This document shows positions 51,395 to 59,404 of a DNA stretch of 64,000 nt, in pieces (the first letter of the stretch is position 1; each line of letters opens with the position of its first letter). The translations under genes and the position numbers were made by a program. Origin of the DNA: Bacillus sp. 1780r2a1 (GTDB lineage: Bacteria; Bacillota; Bacilli; Bacillales; Bacillaceae_H); contig CP099863.1 of NCBI GenBank assembly GCA_024134725.1, positions 739,501 through 803,500 on the forward strand. Reading direction: 5' to 3'. The notes under the pieces are model-generated. The model saw only the letters and a list, made by a program, of their open reading frames with translations. It was not told where the DNA came from and did no database searches.

Positions 51395-51579
51395 AATAAG
51401 CCTTTCAGTCAATAAGCTATCCGGAAAACTGAGAGTTAACTCTTAATTTTCCGGGTTTTTTAATATGTAAGCTAATTTAAAAGAGTAGTGAAGAGAAATG
51501 AAGCGAACTTGTACCTGTATTAGAAACGTCATAATTTGTCTTTAAAAAGCGAGCATTTTATTATGTCTCAGCTTCTTTT
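51395..51579. repeat. Dispersed hairpin element, copy 3
   Basis: The left end is degenerate (AAGCCTTTCAGTCAATAAG, sharing TTTCAGTCAA with copy 1). It contains a terminator (CCGGAAAA / TTTTCCGGG plus T6, 51421-51460) for yjbQ, GAAATGAAGCGAAC like copy 2, and a right end TTATGTCTCAGCTTCTTTT matching copy 2. It ends 36 bp before the fabI extended -10 promoter. Confidence 0.65.
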
Positions 51580-51614
51580 GTAGATATAAATGATAGCTTT
51601 TTAGACTTCTCCTA

Positions 51615-51645
51615 TGTTATACTTATATTAATACCAGGTACTAAT
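51615..51645 (+). promoter_or_regulatory. fabI extended -10 promoter and FapR operator
   Basis: TGT-TATACT (51615-51623) is an extended -10. ATTAATACCAGGTACTAAT (51627-51645) is a near-perfect FapR palindrome covering the start point. Confidence 0.8.
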
Positions 51646-51675
51646 AACTTGTAATAAGTAGGAGGATATTAAAAG

Positions 51676-52458
51676 ATGTTAAAAAGCTTATCCTTAGAGA
51701 ACCGCACATTTGTTGTTATGGGAGTAGCAAATAAACGAAGCATTGCGTGGGGAATTGCTCGTTCATTGCACGAAGCAGGCGCACGTTTAGTATTTACATA
51801 TGCGGGAGAACGCTTAGAGAAAAATGTTCGCGATCTTGCAGCTTCATTAGAGCGTGAAGATACGCTTGTATTACCTTGTGACGTAACACAAGATGAAGAC
51901 ATTAAAGCATGTTTCACAAAAATTAAAGAAGAAGTAGGCCATATTCATGGCGTAGCACATTGTATTGCGTTTGCAAATCGCGAAGATTTAGATGGCAATT
52001 TTGTAGATACGTCTCGTGATGGTTTCCTTTTAGCTCACAATATTAGCTCATATTCACTTACAGCTGTTGCTCGTGAAGCAAAAGAGCTAATGACAGAAGG
52101 CGGAAGCATCGTAACCCTAACTTATTTAGGCGGAGAGCGCGTTGTTCAGAACTATAACGTAATGGGCGTAGCTAAAGCTTCATTAGATGCTAGCGTACGC
52201 TATTTAGCTTCAGACTTAGGTCAGCACGGTATTCGCGTTAACTCAATTTCTGCAGGACCAATTCGTACGTTATCTGCAAAAGGAATTAGCGACTTTAACT
52301 CAATTTTAAAACAAATTGAAGAGCGTGCACCGCTTCGTCGCACAACAACTCCAGAAGAAGTTGGAGATACGGCAACATTCTTATTCAGCGATCTATCACG
52401 TGGAATTACAGGCGAAAACCTACACGTGGATTCTGGTTTCCATATTATTGGACGTTAA
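51676..52458 (+). CDS. fabI: Enoyl-[ACP] reductase FabI
   Basis: 260 aa SDR-type enoyl reductase, the triclosan target, NAD(P)H dependent, final step of each elongation cycle. It carries MGVANKRSIAWGIA at the cofactor site, the SYSLTAVAREA helix and the catalytic Tyr-x6-Lys in YNVMGVAK. GAGGATAT upstream. Shares a FapR box type with fabH-fabF. Confidence 0.97.
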   Translation: MLKSLSLENRTFVVMGVANKRSIAWGIARSLHEAGARLVFTYAGERLEKNVRDLAASLEREDTLVLPCDVTQDEDIKACFTKIKEEVGHIHGVAHCIAFANREDLDGNFVDTSRDGFLLAHNISSYSLTAVAREAKELMTEGGSIVTLTYLGGERVVQNYNVMGVAKASLDASVRYLASDLGQHGIRVNSISAGPIRTLSAKGISDFNSILKQIEERAPLRRTTTPEEVGDTATFLFSDLSRGITGENLHVDSGFHIIGR

Positions 52459-52468
52459 TCGTTCTTGT

Positions 52469-52500
52469 AAGAGCGCTACAACATGTAGCGCTCTTTTTTT
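52469..52500 (+). terminator. Terminator after fabI
   Basis: AAGAGCGCTACA-ACA-TGTAGCGCTCTT followed by T7. Confidence 0.92.
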
Positions 52501-52587
52501 GTATGGTCATAAAAAAAGAAACAAGTTTTCTAGAAAGCAAGCATACATTTTTAAGAGAACGATAACAAGCAATGGGAGGTATGCTTC

Positions 52588-53061
52588 ATGACTGACTCTC
52601 GCTCAAGGTCCGAAGACAACGAGCCTTTAATGTATATTGTGCAGCCCACTCAAGCACAAACAACAAGATCGATGCAATATTTTTATAGTTCAAAGCAAAA
52701 CGAAAAAGAGCAGCAGCCTTTAAAAGAAGAACCAACTTTCTCACCTATTCAGGACGTAAAATCACAGGAAGTTAAGCCTGAGAAAGCTGGGTTACCTGCG
52801 AATGTTCATAAACACAAAGAGCAAAAGAAACCAAATAAAGCATTTCAATATATGAACATTAGTGAAAAAATTAATTTTCTATGTGGATTTCCAAAACATA
52901 TGGCACAGCCCATTTGTGAAATAAGCGTAGAAGGAAAGTCATTTATTGGAACGATTGTAGAATTTGCAGACGGTGAATTATCGATTTTAGTTCCCCCACA
53001 TGACAAGCCCAATCGTGTGCCTGTCAAAGATATTATAACGATTTCAATTGTTAAGATTTAA
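52588..53061 (+). CDS. cotO: Spore coat protein CotO-like
   Basis: 157 aa. N-terminal half low-complexity, charged and Gln/Lys rich (about 1-90). The C-terminal half is conserved in CotO (YNMNISEKINFLCGFPKHMAQPICEI-type region, then a beta-rich IVPPHDKPNRVPVKDI). In B. subtilis CotO is an outer coat morphogenetic protein that assembles under CotE. Adjacent to fabI, as in B. subtilis. A SigE-type CATACATT box lies about 40 bp upstream. ATG with GGGAGGT. Confidence 0.85.
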   Translation: MTDSRSRSEDNEPLMYIVQPTQAQTTRSMQYFYSSKQNEKEQQPLKEEPTFSPIQDVKSQEVKPEKAGLPANVHKHKEQKKPNKAFQYMNISEKINFLCGFPKHMAQPICEISVEGKSFIGTIVEFADGELSILVPPHDKPNRVPVKDIITISIVKI

Positions 53062-53067
53062 AGAAGC

Positions 53068-53105
53068 AAAAAGCTAACAAACGAATTTTTCTTGTTAGCT
53101 TTTTT
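53068..53105 (+). terminator. Terminator after cotO
   Basis: AAAAAGCTAACAA / TTGTTAGCTTTTT stem with an 11-nt loop. Confidence 0.85.
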
Positions 53106-53124
53106 CAGTAAAGGTGGGTTTCAC

Positions 53125-53460
53125 ATGACCTGGATTTATTTATTTTTATTTGTTTTTGCTACGTTTCGCCTCACAAGGCTGATTGTATTTGATAAAATCA
53201 CAGGTTTTATTCGCCAGCCGTTTCACGAAATGGTTAAGGAAGTTGATGAACAAGGCAATGAAATGACTTACTTAACAGTAAAGGGAAAAGGGCTTAGGAA
53301 ATGGATTGGAGAACTCTTAAGCTGTTATTGGTGTACGGGCATGTGGTGTGCAATTGCAATTTATGCAGGCTACACGTTTTTTCCACAGGTAGCTATTCCA
53401 GCAATCATTATTTTAGCCATTGCTGGATGTGCAGGCATTATTGAATCATTTATGAAATAA
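53125..53460 (+). CDS. yjcA: YjcA-like DUF1360 sporulation membrane protein
   Basis: 111 aa. N-terminal hydrophobic helix (MTWIYLFLFVFATFRLTRL), a conserved CYWCTGMWCA motif near residue 72, and a second helical stretch at the C-terminus, the DUF1360 pattern. B. subtilis yjcA is sporulation-controlled. The ATG at 53125 is chosen for its AAAGGTGG site; an in-frame TTG at 53092 lies in the cotO terminator. Confidence 0.85.
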   Translation: MTWIYLFLFVFATFRLTRLIVFDKITGFIRQPFHEMVKEVDEQGNEMTYLTVKGKGLRKWIGELLSCYWCTGMWCAIAIYAGYTFFPQVAIPAIIILAIAGCAGIIESFMK

Positions 53461-53473
53461 ATGGACGGGCATA

Positions 53474-53508
53474 GAAAAAACAATCGACTTACAGCCGATT
53501 GTTTTTTA
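53474..53508. terminator. Bidirectional terminator after yjcA
   Basis: AAAAAACAATCG / CGATTGTTTTTT with a 9-nt loop. It touches the stop of the convergent coiled-coil gene. Confidence 0.85.
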
Positions 53509-54363
53509 TTCTTCTGTCGGAAGAGTGAGGACGATTTTATTTAGAAAAGGGATGCCTTGCTTCCATTCTTCACTGTAAAAATAACCTTCTACAATAACAA
53601 AAGATGAGCTTAGTTCTTTTGGAACGAGAAGCTGAAATGATTCAAAGCGCAATGGCTGATTAGGTGCTAGCTGGGCAGAGCGGGTAGGTCTAATCCAATA
53701 TTCACCCTCTTGTTTGATTCTTTCTCGCCATTTTGGATGAGCATACTTCCACTGAATGGCTGATGGTGGAATAGTGGAATCTTCAATTTCTTTTTCATCC
53801 ACAATCTTTCCAATTAGTGCTACGTTTTCGTGAGGTTTTACTTTTAAGCAGATAACGGGTGAAGTAAGCGGTTTGCTTGTTTGATTTGTAATTATAGCGT
53901 TTCCAAGGATCATCATTTCTTCCTCATCTGGAGTTGGCAACAAGACAGAGTGTTGAAAATAACTAATGACGTCAGTCGCTTGAAAGCGATCAACTTTTAC
54001 TTCTACACGCTTTTCTACCACTTTCTCAACAGGCTTTTCGATGATTTTCTCAATGACTTTTTCTTCGATAATGGGCTGCTTGCGAGAAATTCTTTCTTTT
54101 AAAGACTCAATGATAATAGCTTGCTCTGAGTGCTCATTTTTAAGATGATAAAGCTCTCTTTCAAGCTCTTCAAGCTCTGTATCTTTGTCATTGACTGAAT
54201 AGGCTTCAGCGTGTTTGTTTTTCCAAAACGAGGCGTTTTCTTTCTCTCGGTCGAGTGCTCGTTCCAGCTGTCTCAGCTGATTTTCATAATTTTTTAGTTC
54301 AGATTTATAGTGAATGAGCTTTTGGCGCATTACCATTGAATCATCTTTAGATGAAGGGGACAT
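53506..54363 (-). CDS. Coiled-coil protein with a C-terminal beta domain, unknown
   Basis: 285 aa, not recognised. Residues 10-115 form a long coiled coil (RQLERALDREKEN, ELEELERELYHLK). A repeated Glu-Lys-Val linker follows (EKVIEKIIEKPVEKVVEK, about 98-115). Residues 130-285 look beta-rich (NAIITNQTSKPLTSPVICLKV, ALIGKIVDEKEI) with many Trp and Pro. No signal peptide or Cys. It lies among spore surface genes, so a structural spore role is likely but unproven. ATG with AAAGGAG upstream. Confidence 0.75.
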   Translation of the reverse strand: MSPSSKDDSMVMRQKLIHYKSELKNYENQLRQLERALDREKENASFWKNKHAEAYSVNDKDTELEELERELYHLKNEHSEQAIIIESLKERISRKQPIIEEKVIEKIIEKPVEKVVEKRVEVKVDRFQATDVISYFQHSVLLPTPDEEEMMILGNAIITNQTSKPLTSPVICLKVKPHENVALIGKIVDEKEIEDSTIPPSAIQWKYAHPKWRERIKQEGEYWIRPTRSAQLAPNQPLRFESFQLLVPKELSSSFVIVEGYFYSEEWKQGIPFLNKIVLTLPTEE

Positions 54364-54435
54364 TATATAATCTCCTTTCGTAACGTAGCTATCAATATTT
54401 CATATGTATGCGAAGCAATGGCTATCAATGAAAAA

Positions 54436-54456
54436 AGAGGAGAAAAATTCTCCTCT
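54436..54456 (-). terminator. Terminator of the Cys-rich spore-surface gene
   Basis: AGAGGAGAA / TTCTCCTCT stem with a 3-nt loop. On the minus strand it is followed by T6 (54435-54431). Confidence 0.8.
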
Positions 54457-54470
54457 GATTATGCATTGAC

Positions 54471-55202
54471 TTATTCGAATTCGTATTCTCCGCCGTGATC
54501 TTCTTCATGTGAGTGATGAGTGCCAGGGAATAACTCGTGACATTGTGGTGGATGAATAATTGGTCCGCATCCTAACGTTTCTAGAAGTTCTGGGCGAGGG
54601 TGGCAATAGCTACCTTCTACTTCAATATTTACATAACGCTCTACTTGAACACTAACGCAAAGCATCATTTCTAAATCTAAGCTTTCGAATCCACCAGTTG
54701 GTAATGATCGAACGTCTCCTTGACCATCAAAGTTGTCTAAACGTACAACTGGATATGTGCCTTCTGGTGCACATAAGTAGAAGCGCTGTGTTGTAGACCA
54801 TGGTACTACTGGTGACAAGTAACAGCTTGGCGTACCTAGATCGTCACAACCGAACTCATCTCTTGTAAATTTGATACGACAGAAACCATTCATAGATAGT
54901 TTCACTTCGTGTAGAGTAACTACTTCTCCATCAGGTAATAAAATTTCTTTGTGTTTGCGTCCATGTTTTTTACATGTTGGAATTTCAATCACTTCTGCAA
55001 TTGCATCTTCATCGTTTAAATCAAGCGGGTTGCCTGCTGCATCTGTTAAGATAACCTCAACGTCTACATAAGGTGATGTAGGATCAAAGTTGCCAAACTC
55101 TAATGAACCGTTGCTATAAAGACGCTCTAAAGAGATTTCACGCTTCACCCAATCATATACTTTAGGAACGCGAATACATAATGAATCTAAATGTTCTCCC
55201 AT
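54471..55202 (-). CDS. Cysteine-rich putative spore-surface protein
   Basis: 243 aa with ten cysteines spread along the chain and a His/Glu-rich tail (THHSHEEDHGGEYEFE). The N-terminus LCIRVPKVYDWV is a motif seen in several Bacillus spore-surface proteins. The remainder looks like beta strands with CYLSPVVPWSTTQRFYLCAPEG near the middle. No signal peptide. High Cys content and the neighbouring genes suggest a cross-linked coat or exosporium protein (inference). An AGGAGGT ribosome site and a SigK-like promoter support late mother-cell expression. Exact family not established. Confidence 0.75.
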   Translation of the reverse strand: MGEHLDSLCIRVPKVYDWVKREISLERLYSNGSLEFGNFDPTSPYVDVEVILTDAAGNPLDLNDEDAIAEVIEIPTCKKHGRKHKEILLPDGEVVTLHEVKLSMNGFCRIKFTRDEFGCDDLGTPSCYLSPVVPWSTTQRFYLCAPEGTYPVVRLDNFDGQGDVRSLPTGGFESLDLEMMLCVSVQVERYVNIEVEGSYCHPRPELLETLGCGPIIHPPQCHELFPGTHHSHEEDHGGEYEFE

Positions 55203-55270
55203 TCTTTTTTACCTCCTAATCGTAATTGTCCTTCCTTTATGCTATTCGTTAACTAGGTATCGGACTACTA

Positions 55271-55297
55271 TAGTGTATGAATGACCCGGTTTTGTGT
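55271..55297 (-). promoter_or_regulatory. SigK-like promoter of the Cys-rich gene
   Basis: Minus strand: -35 CAC ending at 55296, a 16-bp spacer and -10 CATACACTA (55279-55271), which fits the SigK -10 CATANNNTA. Confidence 0.5.
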
Positions 55298-55454
55298 GAC
55301 CGTGACAAAAGCGGAATTTAGAAAAGTTTGCTGCATGCATAAAATTTGAAGGAAATAATAAACTCACTTACAGCATATTCATATTAAGAAAAAGTGTTAT
55401 TCATCTAGAAAGAAATTTTATGAGTAATTAGCTTACATGAAGGAGTGAATCGCT

Positions 55455-55892
55455 GTGGCTGAAGTAAAAGTAAGAGAATATATTGCAAGCTTAAAAGCTG
55501 AGTTAGAGTTTTATAAGGAAGAATATCAAAAATATAAGAGTGAAGAGTTAAATTATGAAGAACTTAAGGAAGACTTAGAGAATTTCAGAGAAAAAAATAA
55601 AAAATTAGTTGAAGAAATTGACTGGTTAAAAGCAATGATTAATGAACAAAAAGAGCAGGAGAAAAAAGCTCAGCAAAAGCCGGAGGCAAAAGTAGAGGAA
55701 GATGAAACACCGATAGAAGCAATAGAGGCATATTCATCATTTGATAAATCAATTAATCAAGGTCTTAGTGAACTTCAGCAAAAGCTAAGCGGGGTTCAGC
55801 GACATAAAATGAGACAACAAGCGGTGAATCGAGAGCGTGATATGAACAGTCAGGATCTATTTTTAAAGCTGCAGCGTAAAATGGACAAATAA
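55455..55892 (+). CDS. Acidic coiled-coil protein, unknown
   Basis: 145 aa, not recognised. Nearly all alpha-helix; a strong coiled coil covers about residues 5-70 (YEELKEDLENFREKNKKLVEEI), then a Lys/Glu linker and a shorter helix (LSELQQKLSGVQRHK). No Cys or membrane segment. GTG start with GAAGGAG upstream. It lies in the spore-surface cluster beside the Cys-rich gene and may be coat related (inference). Confidence 0.75.
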   Translation: MAEVKVREYIASLKAELEFYKEEYQKYKSEELNYEELKEDLENFREKNKKLVEEIDWLKAMINEQKEQEKKAQQKPEAKVEEDETPIEAIEAYSSFDKSINQGLSELQQKLSGVQRHKMRQQAVNRERDMNSQDLFLKLQRKMDK

Positions 55893-55908
55893 CACTGAAC
55901 TTCTTACT

Positions 55909-55935
55909 ACAAGCTGAATATAATGTCATAGATTG
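55909..55935 (+). promoter_or_regulatory. SigK-like promoter of the Tyr/His/Pro-rich gene
   Basis: AC at 55909-55910, a 16-bp spacer and CATAGATTG (55927-55935), which differs from CATANNNTA only at the last base. Confidence 0.4.
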
Positions 55936-55962
55936 CATTTTGTGAAAAGGAGGGACCATAGG

Positions 55963-56121
55963 ATGTATTATAATCAAAAACAAGCATACCCTCACCCGCA
56001 CCCTCATTACTATCAGCAGCCTGTAATGAAAAAAGCAGTTCAATATCCTTCAAAGCCTGTGCAAAAGCCAATGCCAAAGCAAGGTGGATGTGGTTGCGGA
56101 TCTAAATTACCGAAGCGTTAA
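55963..56121 (+). CDS. Small Tyr/His/Pro-rich protein with a GCGCG motif
   Basis: 52 aa. N-terminal HPHPHYYQQP-type repeats, then a KP-rich basic stretch and a C-terminal GGCGCGSKLPKR. Composition (Tyr, His, Pro, Cys, no membrane segment) is that of a small spore coat protein. The start at ATG 55963 follows AAAGGAGGG by 7 nt. An earlier ATG (55933) lacks a ribosome site. Terminator follows. Coat role inferred. Confidence 0.7.
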   Translation: MYYNQKQAYPHPHPHYYQQPVMKKAVQYPSKPVQKPMPKQGGCGCGSKLPKR

Positions 56122-56128
56122 ACCGTTT

Positions 56129-56158
56129 GTACTGCCTATCTTGGCAGTACTTTTTTTC
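56129..56158 (+). terminator. Terminator after the Tyr/His/Pro-rich gene
   Basis: GTACTGCC-TATCTT-GGCAGTAC followed by T7. Confidence 0.9.
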
Positions 56159-56191
56159 TTCTTATACATAGTATAGATGGAGGTGAATGAC

Positions 56192-56371
56192 GTGGCAGAT
56201 TTTTTTGAGCAATTAGAGAAACTTTTTGAAGAGCAAATCATTGGTTCTCATGAAAAAAAGATGGATGAAGTGGAAAAGTTATCTCAGCGATTTGAAAAGC
56301 AAGAGCGTCAATTACAGCAGCAAGAAAAGCAAATTGATGATATTTATAATGATGATCCGTTTGGACAATAA
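56192..56371 (+). CDS. Small acidic helical protein
   Basis: 59 aa from the GTG at 56192, preceded at 5 nt by the ribosome site GGAGGTGA. An in-frame ATG at 56177 has no ribosome site. The sequence is a single charged coiled coil (LSQRFEKQERQLQQQEKQIDD) with an acidic end (DDIYNDDPFGQ). Not recognised. A CATAGTATA box (56167-56175) lies upstream, but transcription from it would start inside the ribosome site, so its role is uncertain. Confidence 0.65.
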   Translation: MADFFEQLEKLFEEQIIGSHEKKMDEVEKLSQRFEKQERQLQQQEKQIDDIYNDDPFGQ

Positions 56372-56395
56372 AATTATTTCTTGACCAAAAGCCCA

Positions 56396-56424
56396 TACCA
56401 ATTCATGCCCCATCACATATTGTA
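56396..56424 (+). promoter_or_regulatory. SigK-like promoter of the yjcZ-type gene
   Basis: TACC (56396-56399), a 16-bp spacer and CATATTGTA (56416-56424), both elements matching SigK consensus (mACc and CATANNNTA). Confidence 0.6.
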
Positions 56425-56453
56425 TAGAGAAGAAGGACAGAGGGGGTGTAATT

Positions 56454-56573
56454 ATGGGCTTTGGATATGGCGGATATGGCTGTGGCTACGGTGGTGGTTA
56501 CGGCGGTGGTTTTGCGCTAATCGTAGTACTATTTATTTTATTAGTTATTATTGGTTGTGCATGTTACAACTAA
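56454..56573 (+). CDS. yjcZ: YjcZ-family tiny sporulation membrane protein
   Basis: 39 aa. Gly/Tyr-rich N-terminus (GYGGYGCGYGGGYGG) followed by one membrane helix (FALIVVLFILLVIIG) and a short CACYN tail, the classic YjcZ/YhcM-type Tiny_TM pattern. Many such genes are late-sporulation expressed. ATG preceded by AGGGGGTG. A competing +3 frame over the same region is not used. Confidence 0.9.
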   Translation: MGFGYGGYGCGYGGGYGGGFALIVVLFILLVIIGCACYN

Positions 56574-56600
56574 TCCCTTCTACTGAATATAGTAAAAGAG

Positions 56601-56634
56601 AGTACGAGTGAGCATTCACTCGTACTTTATTTTG
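56601..56634 (+). terminator. Terminator after yjcZ
   Basis: AGTACGAGTGA-GCAT-TCACTCGTACT, perfect 11-bp stem with T-rich tail. Confidence 0.88.
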
Positions 56635-56669
56635 ATATTGTACCTCACAAACCGTCGATTAAAAGTGGT

Positions 56670-56698
56670 CACCATCTGGGCAGCAGTTGCATACGATA
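56670..56698 (+). promoter_or_regulatory. SigK-like promoter of spoVIF
   Basis: CACC (56670-56673), a 16-bp spacer and CATACGATA (56690-56698), an exact fit to CATANNNTA. The leader to spoVIF is about 85 nt. Confidence 0.65.
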
Positions 56699-56792
56699 AA
56701 GTATTCCGTACAGAACCGCTTCTTCTCACACAATATGGCGGCTAGAAACAATTTGGTTTCATAAGCTTTATATGCCAAAGGAGGCAATGTAA

Positions 56793-57053
56793 ATGGATAA
56801 CAATATGTTTAAGAATATTGAAAAGAAAACAGGCGTTAATATGAAGGATATTTTCGAGCTAGCGAACTCCGTGCAAAACGCCAATTTTAAGGATGAACAA
56901 ACGGTGCGTAATATTGTAAAACGTGTAGCTCAAATTGCAAATAAACCAATTTCAAAACAAAAAGAAGATCAGATTGTCAAAGCACTTGCTAGCAACAACC
57001 AATCAATTGATTTTAGTACAATTTCTAAAATGTTGAATGAGAAGAAGAAATAA
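56793..57053 (+). CDS. spoVIF: Stage VI sporulation protein F (SpoVIF)
   Basis: 86 aa, helical, starting MDNNMFKNIEKKTGVNMKD, the SpoVIF (YjcC) pattern. In B. subtilis it is a coat-associated protein made under SigK and GerE control and needed for spore coat assembly. The ATG follows AAAGGAGG. It sits right before yjcD, as in B. subtilis. A SigK-like promoter lies upstream. Confidence 0.9.
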   Translation: MDNNMFKNIEKKTGVNMKDIFELANSVQNANFKDEQTVRNIVKRVAQIANKPISKQKEDQIVKALASNNQSIDFSTISKMLNEKKK

Positions 57054-57085
57054 GTAAAGAGCCGGGATTCCCCGGCTCTTTACTT
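57052..57085. terminator. Bidirectional terminator between spoVIF and yjcD
   Basis: AAGTAAAGAGCCGGG / CCCGGCTCTTTACTT, a 15-bp perfect stem with a 4-nt loop. Confidence 0.88.
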
Positions 57086-57094
57086 ATGAAATGA

Positions 57095-59404
57095 CTAGTA
57101 TGCTTTTAAAAAAGGTTTTAAAAAGCGAGAAGGGTAAGCTGTTTTTCCTCTTCGCGTTTGTAAAATGGATAGGTATAGGGATAGCTTTGCTCGCGTCATG
57201 GCTACATAAAGTAAGCGTCTTTCTTCTTCCAATGCACCAACCTCACCGTTTCGGTACGATTCAAGCGCATAGTCATGCGGAATACCCCCGTCTACGTTAC
57301 CTAAAACATATACGTGCTTATACTCCAGACCCTTAGCACGATGAATGGTTGTTAAATGAACGCTCTCATTAAACTGCTTACTTAAAACCTTCATTTCTTT
57401 GTTCATACCAATCATGTGATCTGCGTGGTCAAGCAGTTCTTTGACGGTTGAAAATTTACGTGCAACAACTCTTAAGTCACGAACGTCGTCTGACCCTTTT
57501 TCCATGGCATTCCCTTCATTTCCACGCTTTTTGACAAAGTCATCAAAACCCATATCTTTTGAAATAGTTTCAATGGCATTAACAGGCTTCATCTTTTTTA
57601 AGCTTGCAAACAACGGAATAATCTTTTTCAACTTCTTTTGTTGAAACGATTTTAAATCCTTTAAATGGCCAAGCGCTTCGACAAATGATACGTCATTTAA
57701 AATACTCATTGCCTTTAAGTCATTTAAGACATTTTTCTTTAAAAATAATGCCTGAACGATGCTAGTCAGGGATTGATTATCGTTTGGATCTAAGCTAAGG
57801 CGTAAAAAAGCAAGCATTGTTTTTACAACCCGACGTTCATAAAATGAATCTGCATCTTGCTCAATGGTAAACGGAAGATTTGACTGTGACAACCGTTCAA
57901 AGACCGCACGTGAAGAAGCATGAGTACGATATAAAATGGAAAAGTCAGAAGGAGATGCACCGGCTTGAACTTTCTCTTTTATATCTCGCACAATCATTGT
58001 GGCTTCTTCTTCTTCATCATAAGGAAAGAAAAAAGTTGGTATATGATCATGGTGAAACTGTGCTTTCATATTTTTTGGATGTCGCTCTGTATTGCGTTCA
58101 ACGACCTTATTGGCAGCTGAAACAATTGAATGAGCAGAGCGGTAGTTTTGGTGAAGCGTTACTTTTTTCGTTCCTGGAAAATCTCTTTCGAAATTCAAAA
58201 TAAAGCTTGGGTCACTGCCACGAAACGCGTAGATGGACTGATCATCGTCACCTACAACGCATAAGTTTTTAGAGTCAGCGCTCAACATTTTCATAATAGC
58301 ATACTGAACTTTATTAATATCTTGAAATTCATCAATCAGAAAGTATCTGAATCGCTTTTGATAACGAACAAGAAGCTCAGGGTTATCTCTAAGCATTTGA
58401 TAGCAGCCGTCCAGCATATCATCAAAATCGAACAGCCCTTGCTTTTGCTTTGTTTGTTCGTAATGAGTATACAGGTGGTGAACTTGCTCTTCCCACTGGC
58501 TAGCAGGACGAATATCTTTCACACCCAAAAGCGTATTTTTCCAATAGCTAATCTGTTGAATAGCTTGGTCGAATGGAAAATCTTTTTCGTCAAGATTTAT
58601 TTCTCGTCCTGCTTCTTTTAAAATTTGTTCCTTTTGCCAATCCCATTTTAACAATCGACTCATTTGCCAAGAATCTGGGGCATGATGAACAACCATCCGC
58701 AGAAAAATACTATGGAATGTGCCGACAAGCATCTGCTTAATGATTGATGGTGACATTCCAGGATAAGATGTGAGACGGTTCTTCATTTCTTTTGCTGCTT
58801 TTGATGTAAACGTTACGAGCATAATTGAACGCGGATCAATTTTATGCTCTTGGATCATATAAGCAGTACGAGCGGTTAATACTCTCGTTTTTCCACTTCC
58901 TGCCCCAGCCAAAATTAAAAGGGGACCTTCAAAGTGAGTAACTGAGCTCCACTGATTTGTATCTAACACGATTTGATGTTCCTGCAATGCATGAGAATAG
59001 GATGATTTCGCTTCTTTCACTTCCGCTTTTGATGCTGAAAAAGCAGGAATTGGGTTGAAAAAAGTGGAATTTTTCCATTGAAGTTCATTTTTTACTTCGC
59101 TTTTCCCAATGGCTCTGCTTTTTGGAATTCGAAACCCTCCTTGTTCTTCATAGCTTGTACTTGAAGCCAGCACAGGAACGGGTTGTTTTTGGGTGAATGG
59201 TTTCATACATTCTGAGCGTTCGTGAGGGGCATTGCGATGATAAAAATAAGGAGCTTGGTGAATTCCGATTGCAAGATGAACAGTTTCCTTACAATGAGCA
59301 CAAGTTAATTCATTTCGAATTCCTGCTTCATAAATCATTTGAAACTGACTGCGACCTAATGTGTCGAGTGAAATCGTCTTCCCGTTATGTAGAGCATTTT
59401 GCAT
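57095..59404 (-). CDS. yjcD: UvrD/PcrA-type DNA helicase with a CoiA-like zinc domain (YjcD)
   Basis: 769 aa. The N-terminal 100 residues carry a CAHC...FYHRN...SEC Cys/His cluster like that of CoiA. The helicase core follows: Q-like motif, GAGSGKTR Walker A (about residue 170), DEFQD Walker B, GDDDQSIYAFRGS and LLYVAMTRAKLSL. It unwinds DNA 3'-5' in repair or recombination. ATG 59404 is chosen for its GGAGGTCA site; the frame extends 18 codons further. Convergent with spoVIF. Confidence 0.93.
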   Translation of the reverse strand: MQNALHNGKTISLDTLGRSQFQMIYEAGIRNELTCAHCKETVHLAIGIHQAPYFYHRNAPHERSECMKPFTQKQPVPVLASSTSYEEQGGFRIPKSRAIGKSEVKNELQWKNSTFFNPIPAFSASKAEVKEAKSSYSHALQEHQIVLDTNQWSSVTHFEGPLLILAGAGSGKTRVLTARTAYMIQEHKIDPRSIMLVTFTSKAAKEMKNRLTSYPGMSPSIIKQMLVGTFHSIFLRMVVHHAPDSWQMSRLLKWDWQKEQILKEAGREINLDEKDFPFDQAIQQISYWKNTLLGVKDIRPASQWEEQVHHLYTHYEQTKQKQGLFDFDDMLDGCYQMLRDNPELLVRYQKRFRYFLIDEFQDINKVQYAIMKMLSADSKNLCVVGDDDQSIYAFRGSDPSFILNFERDFPGTKKVTLHQNYRSAHSIVSAANKVVERNTERHPKNMKAQFHHDHIPTFFFPYDEEEEATMIVRDIKEKVQAGASPSDFSILYRTHASSRAVFERLSQSNLPFTIEQDADSFYERRVVKTMLAFLRLSLDPNDNQSLTSIVQALFLKKNVLNDLKAMSILNDVSFVEALGHLKDLKSFQQKKLKKIIPLFASLKKMKPVNAIETISKDMGFDDFVKKRGNEGNAMEKGSDDVRDLRVVARKFSTVKELLDHADHMIGMNKEMKVLSKQFNESVHLTTIHRAKGLEYKHVYVLGNVDGGIPHDYALESYRNGEVGALEEERRLLYVAMTRAKLSLYLSILQTRRGKTAYPSRFLKPFLKAY

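Noticed and set aside
56381-56611. 76-codon frame over the yjcZ gene
   Set aside because: It is a shadow frame; the ATG at 56454 with its own ribosome site encodes a typical YjcZ protein.
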